In this document: positions 22,050-34,669 of the stretch, one piece after another
Layout of the letters: every line of letters begins with the position of its first letter
How positions within the stretch are numbered: position 1 is the first letter of the stretch
Made by a program: the position numbers and the translations under genes
DNA from: Theocolax elegans
Lineage: Eukaryota; Arthropoda; Insecta; Hymenoptera; Cerocephalidae
Length of the DNA stretch: 64,000 nt
Direction of reading: 5' to 3'
Assembly (NCBI GenBank): GCA_026168455.1
Contig: CM047426.1
Location: 41,682,307 to 41,746,306 of the forward strand
The notes under the pieces: model-generated
The model's input: only the letters and a program-made list of their open reading frames with translations
What the model was told of the DNA's origin: nothing
The model's database searches: none

Positions 22050-22456
22050 TGAGGAGTCAAAGGCTTAAGTGAAATGTAGGTAAGTGTATTATATGCCTGC
22101 ATGCGCGACATGGTCTAGTAATGAATGTACGTATCCATAATCGTGAGCGACTAACTCTCAATTAAAAGAGAACATTGTCGAAAATATTAATCTGATTTTA
22201 AGGGCATCTATAACTTTCAAGGCAGTATGGAATATTATCATTTTTATTAATTTTTTTTAAAACGATACATTATATTTTATTTAATCTTAAATAAATAAAT
22301 AATCCTTTATATTTTTTACACATATAAGTGGTTACAGTTTTCCTGCTAAATATAATTAAATAATTTAAATATATATATATATATATATATATATAACTAA
22401 ATATAATTAAAACAGATTAAATTAATTCATAATTTAACCTGCTTTATTTAGGTTTT
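22050..22456. other. AT-rich stretch with (TA)n, no gene
   Basis: A (TA)n run lies at about 22367-22395. Nothing else is supported. Confidence 0.3.
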
Positions 22457-25032
22457 CTACACCGAAAAACAATTTTTAAATCAACTAAATCATTTAGCTG
22501 GATTATAAACAACTAAATACTTATTTAATACAAATAAAATTTAATTGGGTGAAATAAATATTTAGTTGAAATGACGTTTTTTATTTATTTGAATACATAT
22601 GTAGTTGAGTCAAATCCAATTTGTTTGAAACAACTGAATATATATATATTTACTGGCAACAAATGATTTATTAAGTATCAACAAATGAATTTGTTTGTAA
22701 TTAATATATAACCTATAATAAATATTTAAGAGAAACGACTAAATCTAAATTTACTCACAATATACATGATTTATTAAGAATGATCAAATATAAATATTAT
22801 ACAATGCTTAATAAATATATTTAGTAAGACAAGTGTATCTATATACTTATACGGACAACAAACGATTTATGAGGAGTGAAGAAATTAATGTGTTTCTAAT
22901 TGATATATAACTTTTAATAACTATTTAGTAGAAACAAGTAAATAATTTACTGTTGATAAATAAATGTTTAATTTAATTAACTAATATCCAGTTGATTAAT
23001 TGATTGGAATAAATATTTTATAGATTAAACAATACAGTTACTGAAAAATAAGTAAATGCACACAGTAATATTAGCCACTTGAAAGTTAATACTTTCAAAC
23101 CATCTGTTTGTTTAAATCAACTAATTAATTTATTTAGAACAACAAAATAAAATGGTAAAACTAATTATTTACAATTTACAAACTATTACATTTAATAAAT
23201 AAACATTTCAATAAAAATCGCTATAGATTTATTAAAGTCAGACAAGTGAATATTTGAGTTCATTAAACGCAAATTACTAATTTTTGACAAATATGTATTT
23301 GTTTCAAGTAAATTATTTATTCTTGCGTGCAAGTAATATTCATTAAAATTATAAATAAACCCCGTATTAAAAATACTAATAATTTCAGTTAGTGTCCGCA
23401 AGGTGGATCTATATTAGGTTTCGCGCCAACGACTAACTTTGCTCTGGATTAATATATAAGTAGAACATTTCAAAATTTAGAGAGTATTTGCGTATACAAA
23501 TTGTATCAATGCGAATTGCGACTAAATCCGTTTATTTGTAAGTGCGAAAGAATTGTATATATATATGGGGTATTCCACGTGAAGTGGTCCGATCAAAATT
23601 TTAAAATGCACCAAATTTTGGGTACACTTTGCAAATGTTTTTCACAATACAGAAAAAAATTTTTAGGTACTGGAATCTATTTGCTCAAAAGTTATTCTAA
23701 CCTCAAAAAGTGAATTTTTCCATATTTTTTTCAACACCAGCTGGGTTTACCGCTATATAACTCAAAATCTATCAACTTTTACTATAGAACATTATATGTA
23801 ACATTCGTTGCTAATTATATCTAGAATTTATTCTTCTGGGTTAGAATTTCTAATCTCAAGGTCAATGTTACATAAACTACATGTCAATATTCAACTTAAA
23901 AAAAGTGCAAGTGCGCCACCTTTGATTTTTTTATCCAAAAGTCTAAAAGAAAGCTTGGAGCAATACCTTTCAAATGGTCTGTAGCATTTTTATGGCCTCC
24001 AATTCTGTAAAAAGTTATGACAATTTAAAGAAAGACAAAAAATTCACAAAAATTAACATGGTAATTCCCATTTAAATTTTTAAAAAAATTTCGTGTTTCT
24101 TTAAATTGTCATAACTTTTTACAGAATTGGAGGCCATAAAAATGCTACAGACCATTTGAAAGGTATTGCTCCAAGCTTTCTTTTAGACTTTTGGATGAAA
24201 AAATCAAAGGTGGCGCACTTGCACTTTTTTCAAGTTGAATATTGACATGTAGTTTATGTAACATTGACCTTGAGATTAGAAATTCTAACCCAGAAGAATA
24301 AATTCTAGATATAATTAGCAACGAATGTTACATATAATGTTCTATAGTAAAAGTTGATAGATTTTGAGTTATATAGCGGTAAACCCAGCTGGTGTTGAAA
24401 AAAATATGGAAAAATTCACTTTTTGAGGTTAGAATAACTTTTGAGCAGATAGATTCCAGTACCTAAAAATTTTTTTCTGTATTGTGAAAAACATTTGCAA
24501 AGTGTACCCAAAATTTGGTGCATTTTAAAATTTTGATCGGACCACTTCACGTGGAATACCGCATATATATATATATATGTATAAATTGTTCCGTAAATTA
24601 ATTAAGTCATCGTTGGAGAAAATAGTGCAAGGAAGAAAATTGGTGATTTAAACAAACTCTGAATTATTATTATGAAATTAGTAAGTATTGTGAAATTTTA
24701 AAAAATAATTAATAAATGACTACAACGAAGTAAATTTTTTTATGTAACATTAAACAGAAGGTATTACTACTGGGTAAATTTTTATTTGAAACAAATAAAT
24801 ATTTATTTGTTTGAGAAAATGCTTTTTTATTCTAACTAACTGTTTATTTTATTTAAATCAATATTTGTTTAATTTCACTAAATATTTATTCTATATAAGA
24901 TTATATTTGGTATAATTAACAAAATGCTTCTTTTTTCAACATATAAAATATTTATTTATTTCAACTAATTATTTACCAGTCGAATCAAATAAATTTTGCT
25001 TGATTTCACCAAATTCTTTTTTTGGTATAGTA
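22457..25032. mobile_element. Long AT-rich inverted-repeat element hosting a nested foldback
   Basis: The left end reads CTACACCGAAAAA and the right end, on the other strand, CTATACCAAAAAAAG. Both arms repeat words like AACAAATAAATATTTA and TAGTTGAAATAAA. The arms are imperfect mirrors, which suggests an old foldback. The element at 23567-24561 lies inside it. No coding sequence. Confidence 0.45.
23567..24561. mobile_element. Foldback element (GGGTATTCCACGTGAAGTG ends), full copy
   Basis: Arms of about 470 bp mirror each other around a short loop near 24060, almost without mismatch. Ends lie in (TA)n tracts, with TATATGGGG at the left and CGCATATATA at the right. A truncated second copy lies at 35731-36231 and a terminal scrap at 63599-63619. 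Confidence 0.85.
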
Positions 25033-25035
25033 TTA

Positions 25036-25362
25036 CCCGCGTAAAAAAATAAACTATTGCCACTATATTGCAGAGTAATGGGAAATCGTTATTGCTAACA
25101 TATTGCCATAATATTGCCGCCACAATTGGCAATGTATTGCGAATATATCGCCAAAAACTTCCGCCCTAATGTTTGCTATATATATAGGCAATAGCTATCT
25201 TACCTTTCGTAAACTATTACCAATATGTTGACCATAGCTCATAAATTAAAAAAAAATTTAAAAAAAATATTAGCAGACCGCGGGATTTGAACCTTTAATC
25301 TTTAGATTCGAATGCTGACTGTTTACCACTGAGCCATTTTGTTATTTTATCACGATATATAC
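25036..25362. repeat. Left-arm fragment of the tRNA-like foldback family
   Basis: It starts CCCGCGTAAAAAAATAAAC and continues through ATTGCCAC, GCAATAGCT and the minus-strand tRNA-like module to GTTATTTTATCACG, matching the left arm of 14848-15790. Confidence 0.6.
25272..25338 (-). tRNA. tRNA-like module, minus strand
   Basis: The minus strand reads ATGGCTCAGTGGTAAACAG (A box) and GGTTCAAATCCCGCGG (B box), the same class as 14543 and 16003. Confidence 0.4.
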
Positions 25363-25404
25363 CTCCTTTGTTTTGGTATTTTCATATATTTATCAAAGTT
25401 CTAG

Positions 25405-26288
25405 ATCCTAACAATGCCTTTAGTATTAGAAACCATCAGTCAACTGTGTCAGCGTTGACAGCTCACAGCAAGGTCTGTTACATTGCTTAACATCCCACTT
25501 TGGAACCAATACAGCACACCTGCAGCTTTGCTCATCGTCAATGAAGATCCTGGAAGATAAGAACATGTTTAATGTTGTCAATAAGAAGCTTTTAAGAATT
25601 ATAATTCATAAAGTTATATGTTTCAAACTACATCTGTTACAATTATTTGACGCAAACTAATGGTAACAGTAACTTCAACTTATCTTTGGAATATTTTGGT
25701 ACAATTGTAGCTAAATAAACTATTCACATACATTAACTACTTCATACTTTCTTGTTAAAAAATCTTCTTGCTTGCATGGTTCACTTTCCTTTGTCGAACA
25801 TTGAAAATTAATAATTGGAACTTACAATTGATAACATCCAATCTTTGACAACCATCCAGACGAGGTAGTAATAATTCTTCCCTTCTCAGCGCTAAGAAAT
25901 ACATAAAAGAAACAAGAATCGGTGCCTAAATAATTAAAAAATATTTTAATTATATAATATATAAGAAAAGGGATCTGAAAATTTACTTTCCAAGCCTGCT
26001 GTACAAGATATCTTCTGCTCCAACAGTTCCTAATTTTAAAATTCCTGTGTCAAATAATTGTAACAGATGTAATTTGAAACATATAACTTTATGAATCATA
26101 ATTGTTAAAATCTTCTTATTGACAACATTAAACATGTTCCTATCTTCCAGGATCTTCATTGACGATGAGCAAAGCTGCAGGTGTGCTGTGTTGGTTCCAA
26201 AGCGGGATGTTAAGCAACGTAACAGACCTTGTTGTGAGCTGTCAACGCTGACATAGTTGACAGATGGTTTCTAGTTCTAAAGGCATTT
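25405..26288. mobile_element. Inverted-repeat element, arms about 255 bp
   Basis: The segment 25405-25660 (including GTCAACTGTGTCAGCG, GCACACCTGCAGCTTTGC and TGTTACAATTATTTG) is mirrored by 26030-26288. The 370-bp centre is not mirrored and has no clear ORF. Confidence 0.75.
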
Positions 26289-26289
26289 C

Positions 26290-26800
26290 GTGATTGCATG
26301 CACTCGTCTTTTTGTCATCCTCGCTTCGTTCGGGCGACAAATTCGACTCGTGCGTGAATCACCTGTTTTGCGCACTAGTTGCGTAATGTACTATTCTCAG
26401 TTTTAGTTGCGCTACGGTGACGCCATCTACCGTTCAAATGAATGAACATACTTTTGTCGGTTTTGTTACCGACCGGGTCGCTCATTTCTGAGTGTCAAAC
26501 ATCTCCTTAAATTTTATTTAAGTAGTCGAATTAAAAGTTATAAAAGCTTAATTTTAATAGCTAGTTAATGTGCCACATTAATTGAAGCAGTTTCAAAAAT
26601 GGCTAAAACATGTTAGAAAATGCGTTTTACCACTAACCGATAATTGGTCGCCATTGTTCATTCATTTTTGTCAAAATACTCTATTAAATATAATTTGATC
26701 CATCAAACTAATCATCCTTCCTTTCGATTGATAAAAATATGCACATTTGATCGAAAATGACTCATGATAATTCAGTTTTAAAAAATAATATTTATAATAC
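26290..26800. other. Region without recognised gene, left of the TNP2 element
   Basis: Moderately balanced composition with CGAACGAAGCGAGG-type words near 26325 on the minus strand. It may contain the 5' end of the following transposon, but I cannot define a terminus. Confidence 0.3.
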
Positions 26801-26819
26801 ATTTGTTTCAGATTTCCAG

Positions 26820-28436
26820 AAATGATCAATCAATTGATTTGGAATTAAGTGATTATATTTATCATTTAGTAGAACAAGATAATAAAAAACGACCGGAATC
26901 GGACATATATCTTTATAACCTGCAAGGTATATATTAGCATTTGAAGATTTTTTTCATTCAACAAAAATTGAAGTAAATATTTCCAAAGCAGAGTTATTGT
27001 TAATGGCTTTAAAATTTAGTGTTACAAACAGCTTATCTTTTACGGCATTGGCAAATTTATTTAAATTTAGAAATACAATTTTCGAAATGCCATTTATGCC
27101 TGACTAAGTATCAACAGGATAAATTCTTAAATCCTCAGAAAAGCGCTGAATTTCATGCAGTGTGTCACGCATGCTCAGCATATATTGGTAGCTATGGTGA
27201 AATAGAATCAGTAAGAATTTTTTCTCTTTGCCAAATGGAATTGAATTTAAAAAATCCAAGTAACACTATAGTTACTTTTTAATGTGTGATCCATCAAATC
27301 AAATAAAAAATTTATTAAATATTTATGACAATTATTACGATTATGTTGTGAAGGAAAGAATTTGTAACCCTGGATATATTGAAGACGTGTACGATGGTAA
27401 AGAATATCATAAATTTGTAAATAGCTTAAACGAACCAGACAAACAAAAATATCTAACCTGTATTTTAAATACTGATGGAGTCCCGAAATTTGAATGCTCA
27501 CAATATTCTATTTGGCCATTGTATATCATGCTAAATGAATTACCTATACAAGAGCGAATGCAAAATCTTATTACATGTGGATTGTGGTTTAATAAAAAAA
27601 AAACTAGACATGAGCACTTTTCTCGGAACATCTATTATAATATTATTAATAAGTTGACTGACCAAGGAATTTTGTGTACGATTAAAGGTGAAGAACGTTT
27701 AATAAAACTTCACGTAGTGTCATGTTGTGTGGATTCTGTAGCCCGTGCTCCTATCCAAGGAATTAAACAATTTAATGCCTACTACGGTTACAGCTGGTGC
27801 AAACATCCTGGTCAGTGGGCCGTTGGTAACATGCAGTACCCTTTATTAACAGAATCATTCACCTTTCGAGACCATAAAAGCACTATTAATGATGTGTTAA
27901 TTGCAACTCCCGAAAAACCAATTTATGGGATTCAAAATCCTTCAGCTCTTATTAATTTTTTTCATTTTAATATCATTTCTGGATCCGTACCAGATTATCT
28001 TCACTGTTGTTTAGAAGGTGTCGCAAAACAATTCACAAATTATCATATTAAATTTATGAGTAAAGACGATGTTAAAGAACTTGATTTTAAAATGAATCAA
28101 ATTACTTCCCCCCATCAAATTTCGCAATTAAGTCGTGGCATTAGCTGCAGGAATGATTGGAAGGCTCGAGCATGGGAGAACTACGTTTTATATTAGTGTT
28201 CCTCTTTTAATCGATAACTTAAACAAAAATATGCTATTACATTGGATGTTGTTTATAGAAAGCTTATTTATATATTACTAAAAAGTAGTATTTGTTTAGA
28301 AGAATTGTATCGTGCAGATGTAATGTTGCATAAATTTGTAGCGATAACAGAAGGTTTGTATGGTATTGAAGCAATGACCTTTAACGTTCATCAATTGCTT
28401 CATATTTGTAAAAGTGATGTAACATTTATTTTATAA
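26820..28436 (+). pseudogene. TNP2-type transposase (EnSpm/CACTA-like), decayed
   Basis: Three frames are collinear with the TNP2 transposases that many animal genomes carry. About 26945-27280 gives FSVTNSLSFTALANLF and a Cys motif (CHACSAYIGSYGEI, SLCQMEL). 27282-28196 gives CILNTDGVPKFECSQYSIWP, then LHCCLEGVAKQF. 28242-28436 gives ELYRADVMLHKFVAITEGLY and MTFNVHQLLHICKS. The family normally has the order: Cys region, TDG...S.WP, the DxxHN-like region, then MNVH.LLH. A frameshift at the T run near 27275 and a stop at 28196 break it. A possible donor GTATAT follows CTGCAAG at about 26924. Element termini were not found. Confidence 0.65.
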
Positions 28437-28449
28437 TACAATGTTATAT

Positions 28450-28985
28450 TAATATATAAATCAGTTGCCCGGCACCAGCTCCTTATAGAGCAATTTAAAA
28501 GGATATACACATTACTTCAATATTTAATAATTCATTAATATAGTAGATTTATTATCGCTTTTTCTTTGACATAAAGTATTATCAATTACGCGAGGTGAAC
28601 ATTTCGACCATATTTTATCAATATACTTATACAATTATACGCGGAGCTCAACGGCCATACTTAGCTCGATATTTTGTGTTTCTCGACGAACGATGCTTCT
28701 TGATGGCTCAATCTCGCCTAAGGATGCTCAACCAAATTTCCAGGATGATTTGGTTCAAATCCGACCTTCTATTGGAGTTATCTTCCTCGACGTCATGCGT
28801 CTTCGTCCGATCGGGTAAGGTCGATAGATTTGCCGTTCGAGCCTTGTTGAGAGAGGTGTTTCTCCTTCGGTGGTATCCAGGCGAGAGAGAGCAAGCTCTC
28901 ACATCATCGCAGCTAGTGCCGAATTATCTCCAATATGATGGAGTGGGGGGCCACCTTTCGCTATTTATGTACTTTATGTATATTT
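28450..28985. other. Unidentified, GC-richer patch with an open frame
   Basis: The frame 28595-29044 (plus strand, about 150 codons) has Arg/Leu-rich content (SRLRMLNQISRMIWF, RFAVRALLREVFLLRWYPG) but matches no family I recognise. It runs into the TIR of the next element, so it is not a single intact gene. Composition differs from the AT-rich surroundings. Confidence 0.3.
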
Positions 28986-28993
28986 ATATATAT

Positions 28994-30258
28994 GGGCATA
29001 TCTCAGAAGATGGGATAATTTGGGTTTTGCATAAGGTATACTAATTAAATACTCGAAAAGAAAATATTTTAATGTGCTAACAGAACAAAAAAGTTTGTTT
29101 CTATTTATGAAAGCTCTTAGAAAGGCTTAATATAAATATTTAAATCAAAATATTTTAATAAATTTGTCTGTTATAAGAATAGAAAAATCCTAAAGATTGG
29201 TTGTAACTCTTGTCGATTCTGCCCACTAATTTCATTGTAAAAGGTTCAGCACTTTATTAATAAATCTGAAATTATATAAGAACCTTCTTTTTATTATATT
29301 AGTTGTAAAAAAATTTGTTAGAATGGTGTGCCTTCACTAGATCGAAAATGACAGCTAAGCAAACTAGCGTTCCTTTTTTTTTAAATATGAAAATTATTTC
29401 TAAAAGTGATGTAACTTTTTAAGCATTTCTTCAATCTAAAAAATTCAAAATGGAAAATCATCCTTCTATCAAAATAAAAAAGTTGTTACGAAGAAAAATG
29501 ATGTGCACCCGTTTTTAAAAAAAATACAGTAAAGTGAAGCTTTACATATTAAAGCGTGATTGGATTAAAAATGTCAGTTTTTTCTATGGCACATAAATAT
29601 TTTACAATAATGTGCCTCAGTTGTAAGTGTGAATAAAAGAAAACAGTTTAAGTAATTGTAGAACCGAGCACTAAAGCCGTATATAAACATTAATTGTTTT
29701 GAATCAATATTCAAAATTCAAGAAATATACGTGTACACAAATACATATATGTACACAGTGTATATTAATAATATATCTATTAATTTTTACAAATATTTTG
29801 TTTAACTCGTAGTAGTTCAATTGAAATAACAATTAATTTTTTTTATTTATTATTTATTTATTCATTATTTATTATTTATTTTTATTTTTATTATTTTTTT
29901 TTATTTTAATTTTTTTATTAATTAATTATTATTTATTTTTTATGTATTGTTTATGTATTGTTAAAATTATTGCATAAATAATGCAATGTATAATATATTT
30001 CTTGAAATATATTTATAAAAACTTATAAAAATCAATTACTTATAAAAGAAACCTGGTCCCATGTACATGGTTAGTAAAAAAAAATTTTCAGGTTTTTATC
30101 ATATAACTCGCTTAGGTATAAAACAATGAATCACGCGAATAGTTTATCATTTCTAATTACTTGTTGAACCTATTACAGTACCTATAGTCATTGTGCCACG
30201 TTGTTTAAAAAATTCATATTTTTTTTGTAAATTTTCCCATCTTCTGAGATAATTGCCC
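28994..30258. mobile_element. TIR element (GGGCA..TATCTCAGAAGATGGGA ends)
   Basis: The left end GGGCATATCTCAGAAGATGG and right end CCATCTTCTGAGATAATTGCCC are inverted, differing by a small indel. Both abut (TA)n. The interior of about 1.2 kb is AT-rich without a long ORF. Confidence 0.65.
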
Positions 30259-30546
30259 ATATATATATATTTATCAAAAGGCGCGATAGCGCCTGACGCA
30301 AGTATAGGCGTGAGAGCCATTATATACAGCTAACTAGCCCCCCCCAGATTTTTACTTTTTAACCACTTCAATATTACTTATTTATTTTATGCTATTGGCC
30401 ACGCATTACTTTCCTTATTGCTAACCCTCACTGTACAACAAGTTTTGTCCCAATTCATCCACGCATAATTAAGAAAATCGATGCCAAAGATATTGCTTGC
30501 TGAATTCCTTTTCTCGATTTTTGCTTCTTCCCTTTTTTCGTCTCCC

Positions 30547-30548
<2 letters not shown>

Positions 30549-30590
<42 letters not shown>
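30549..30590. repeat. (TA)n microsatellite
   Basis: About 40 bases of uninterrupted TA repeat. Confidence 0.9.
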
Positions 30591-30591
<1 letters not shown>

Positions 30592-31284
30592 ACAGAAAGC
30601 GAAAAGAGATAGCGATATGGGAGATGTGTGAGATAGAAATAGGGCTTCCACAAGACAAGAAAATACGATAATTTAAAAAGTGTTGTCTTGTTCTGGAAAA
30701 GTATCGAAAACTATACTCTTGTTTTGATATCGCCTAATTATTGGTTAAGGAAATATTGTTGTTTTCTTGACGTATTGTTCTTACTATGTCAAGAAATCTT
30801 GATCTTGGTCACACTTTTAATATTTTTAATATTATTATTGTAAAGTAATAATTAATATAGATTTTGTTTACATACTTTTATAAATATATATTAATAGATG
30901 ATATATGTATTTCCAAATAATTTTAATATTCATTATTAACAAATAAATATTGCATTAAGGATAGCGGAACCGAATCCTACAGAAGTACTAAACGTCAAGA
31001 ATTAATAAAAATATTAATGCATATTTACAAAAAATAAATGAATACTTAAAAGAAATTTTTTAAAATTAAAAAATTGGATTTTTTTACATAGTTTTTATAT
31101 AATTTATTATTGAATTTATTTATTTACTTATTTACTTGGCACAATATCAAAATTTGTGCATCAGACCAGTGGTAAATAAAATAATTAATGATAATTAAGG
31201 AAAGTTTAATAAAATAATTCATGGATTGGGACAGGAATAACATTAAAAGCATATTTATAAAATTTTATATTTTATTAGTCACAC

Positions 31285-34200
31285 TTATAAACTAACTTTA
31301 CATATTGAATGTCTCAAAGAACTTTTCATCCATGAATGGATGCATAGCATAGCGCGTATTGATTGATAATTCAGAGAGCATCTATTACATGTTACAATTG
31401 CAGAAGCATTTGAAAATAAGCGCTCAACAGGAACGGAACTTGCCATGATACTTAGCAAATCTCTAGCCATTTTTGAGAGTATCGGATACGTATATGCATG
31501 ATCCTTCCACCACTGCAGTATATCCGTGTTTCCAACAGCTCTATGTAGTCGCTTCCATGTAGTTATTTATCTCCTTTTTCCAATCTGCAGATGATGAACT
31601 TTGAATATAAATGGCTGTAAAATCTAAATCATCTTCAGGAACGTTTTCATTATTTTCTACTTTTTCTTCCTTAGAAAACTTGTTGTAATAATTTTCTTTA
31701 TACATTTGTTCAAACCGTTTAAGAGCTTCCTTTTTTAATTTTTTTCCCCAATCGGTCAAATCAAAACTGTAAACTTTGTGTCGTGGGTCTAATAATAAAG
31801 AAACAATGTACATCCAATTACATTTTTGATAGTGCTTTATAAGCTTATCTCTGCCAGCTTGAAAAGCAAGCAATAGCTTTTCATCAGTCAAATTTCTATC
31901 AATTTTTTTATCTAGATTTATTATTATAGTTTCTATTTTGTCAAGAAGAACATTGAACCCTACTACAGCTGATGGTAGGTTTACTTTTTTTTCTGCTGAA
32001 ACTATTTTACACAGTTGTTTGAAATATTTTAAAAAATCAATGATTTCTTGAATGATTGTCCATTCCACATCATCAATTTTATATTGCTTAATATCAGCAC
32101 AATGATCGCAAAGCATTGTTAAAGCTGGCTTTAATTTCAATGCAACTTCAAGCATATCATGTGTACTATTCCATCTTGTGACTACATCTAAAATAGGTTT
32201 AACATATACAATATTTACAGCTTCACAAAAATTTTTTAATTTGTTTGTGAGGACCTCAGATGTTCTTATTTTCTTTATTACATGTCGAATTTTTGATATT
32301 ACATTATTAAATGCATTATTTTTTTCTTTATAATCTTCAGCATCGCAGTCTGCATCGAACATCGTATCAACATCTTCATCAAAATCTTCGACAGTCAATT
32401 TTGCAGATTCATTTGTAGGAAAATTTAATAATTTTAAGACATCCTGAACTCCTAAATTAAGAATATGGGCAAAGCAACGAAAATGTTGATTTTCGCTGTC
32501 AAAATCAATTTTCTTTTCTTTTAGTAAAACGCCAAGTTCTTTTAGAAATACGGTATTACTAGCTGCATTATCAACTGTTATTCCTTCAATTTTATCGTCA
32601 ATTTCAAAATGATTCACCGCTTCAAAAAATATCTGAGCTATGTCTTTCCCTGTATGTTTTCCATGTGATTTAACTAGATCTAACGCAATAGATTGTAGTT
32701 GCCAATTTTTATCTATAAAGTGTACTGTGATTCCATAATATGAGTTAAAACTTTTAGATGACCATGCATCAACAGTGAAAGAAAATCTCGAATCGTTATT
32801 TTTCAATAATATTTTCAAATTTTCTTGCATTTTCGTAAATTCAACCATTGATTTATCATGTAACCCTGATTTTTTCGGCATTTTTAATGATTTATTGATT
32901 ACACCAAAAAAATTTTGAGTGACTTCATCATCAAAAAAATTAAAAGGTCCCAGGCGGAAATTGAAACAATTGTAAATAATTAATAAAAATTAATAACTGT
33001 TTAAAAAAATTTGAAAAAATTTATAAAAATTACCAATGCCTAGATTTGAGACAAGTATAAATAGTTATTAATTTGTTATCAATTTTTATAACAATTTTTC
33101 TTAATAGTTAATAATTTTTTCTAATTTTTCCATTTGTTACGGCAATATAAGAAAAAAATGTATATGTATGTATCTGTGTAAAAGTAAATAAAATTAATAG
33201 TAAATTCTTGTAAATTAGGGTAAAAATGTAACGATTTTACGATAAGGAAAAAAGTAATAAAAAATTATAAAAAAAAATAAAATTTTGAATTTATTATAAA
33301 AAGAAAAGAATGATTAAAAAAAATTAATAATAATTATTAATTTTTGCTGTAAGACTGAAATACTTGTGTTTAAAGAAAAAGAAAAAAGTAATAATAATTT
33401 ATAAAAAGTTATAAAAATTAATAATAGTTTATAAATTTTATCAATTGTCTCAAATCTGGACATTATATATTATTATTAATAGTTAATAATTTTTTATAAT
33501 TTTTCTTATTTCCGCCTGGGGTAAATTTTTATATGCTAGCCAACATACTAATGTCCTATCCATATCAACTGCTTCTGCTTTATGCTAAAAATAAAAATTT
33601 TATTTAGATTTTATTTTAATGAAAATGTTTTTGCACAATAAAGTTATTCAAATTACGCAATCTATAATTATATTAAAAATAAAATTAAATCTGTACTTTC
33701 AGCTGTTTACAAAATGAAATATTAATCAGTTGAAAATTTACGTTTTTAAATAATATTTGCTTTTACAAATAAAAAACTGCATTTTACGCTTAAAGATAAA
33801 GATAAGAAAATCATACATGAAGTAATAAGTGTATGCATTTCTCAGAAAAAAATAAGTATCTTTAAAAGGGCAAAATATATAATCATGCATACTTTTAGCC
33901 CTTTAATATGAAATATGATAAAAATATTTTATTACATGTTAATCGGTAAGAATGTATTTCGCAAATAACTTGTTAATGTGTTTAACTTATACAAAAATTA
34001 AAAAAAATGTAAACTTCTTTTTTGTAGATAGTAGTATCGAATAGTACATTTCGACCCTGCTGTCTCGTTTTACCGAATAAGATGTTTTTATTATGAGCAA
34101 AGCATGCGAGAAAAGTCACACCAGGTAAATAAAACCTTCGACAGCAGTGTCGAACTATATTTTATAATACGATCACGCGAAAAATTGTAACAAAGTTCCG

Positions 34201-34669
34201 ATTTTGACGTTATAGTCTTACTAAAGTTTTTTATTAACGCAATTAATTATATATACATACATATATGTATATCATATGAACAAAATCAAGTGAATTCAGT
34301 TTAAATTAATATAAATTACGACATAATTAGAACTATTATAAAACAATGAATACTTACAATTAGAATTTCGTCGATTGTTTTTTGCTTATTTTGTATACTC
34401 CCTTCAGAAGGAAACATAATCTTAAATTCATGGACATGAGCAATTTTTAGATGGCTTTTTAATCCGGTAGTGTTTCCATTTTTCCTCTTAATAATTTTAT
34501 TTATATTTTTCTTCTTGCATAAAAGACACACTCCTTGTTTCTCGCCATTTGTAATTTGGTATAAATAATATTTTTCATAATTAATCTTTCCATTTTTCTC
34601 TTTTAACACACTTTTGCCTATGTCAATGTCTTTTTCTTCTGCTGTTTTTTCACTCTCTTCACCTTCCAT
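31285..34669 (-). pseudogene. hAT transposase (BED finger, RNase-H-like core, dimerisation domain); one intron, one frameshift, one inserted MITE
   Basis: ATG at 34669. Exon 1 (34669-34358) encodes an acidic start and a BED zinc finger (VCLLCKKKN, TGLKSHLKIAH) and ends at GTAAGT in phase 0. Exon 2 begins after TTTTAG at 33584 (HKAEAVDMDRTLVCWLAYK). A MITE (32949-33520) then splits the codons for KNL and PFN; without it the frame is continuous. The core has FTVDAWSSKS and GITVDNAASN (the two catalytic Asp positions of hAT enzymes), FAHILNLGVQDVL and VTRWNSTHDM. Near 31558 a one-base frameshift moves the reading into ILQWWKDHAYTYPILSKMA and the hAT dimerisation motif SSVPVERLFS, ending at 31285. 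The enzyme would cut and rejoin element ends in the nucleus. Confidence 0.85.
32949..33520. mobile_element. MITE (CCCAGGCGGAAAT ends) inserted in the hAT coding sequence
   Basis: The inverted ends CCCAGGCGGAAAT and ATTTCCGCCTGGG bound 572 bp of AT-rich, partly palindromic sequence. The flanking dinucleotide GT (32947-32948 and 33521-33522) is duplicated. Removing the element with one GT restores the transposase reading frame, which fixes the boundaries well. Confidence 0.8.
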
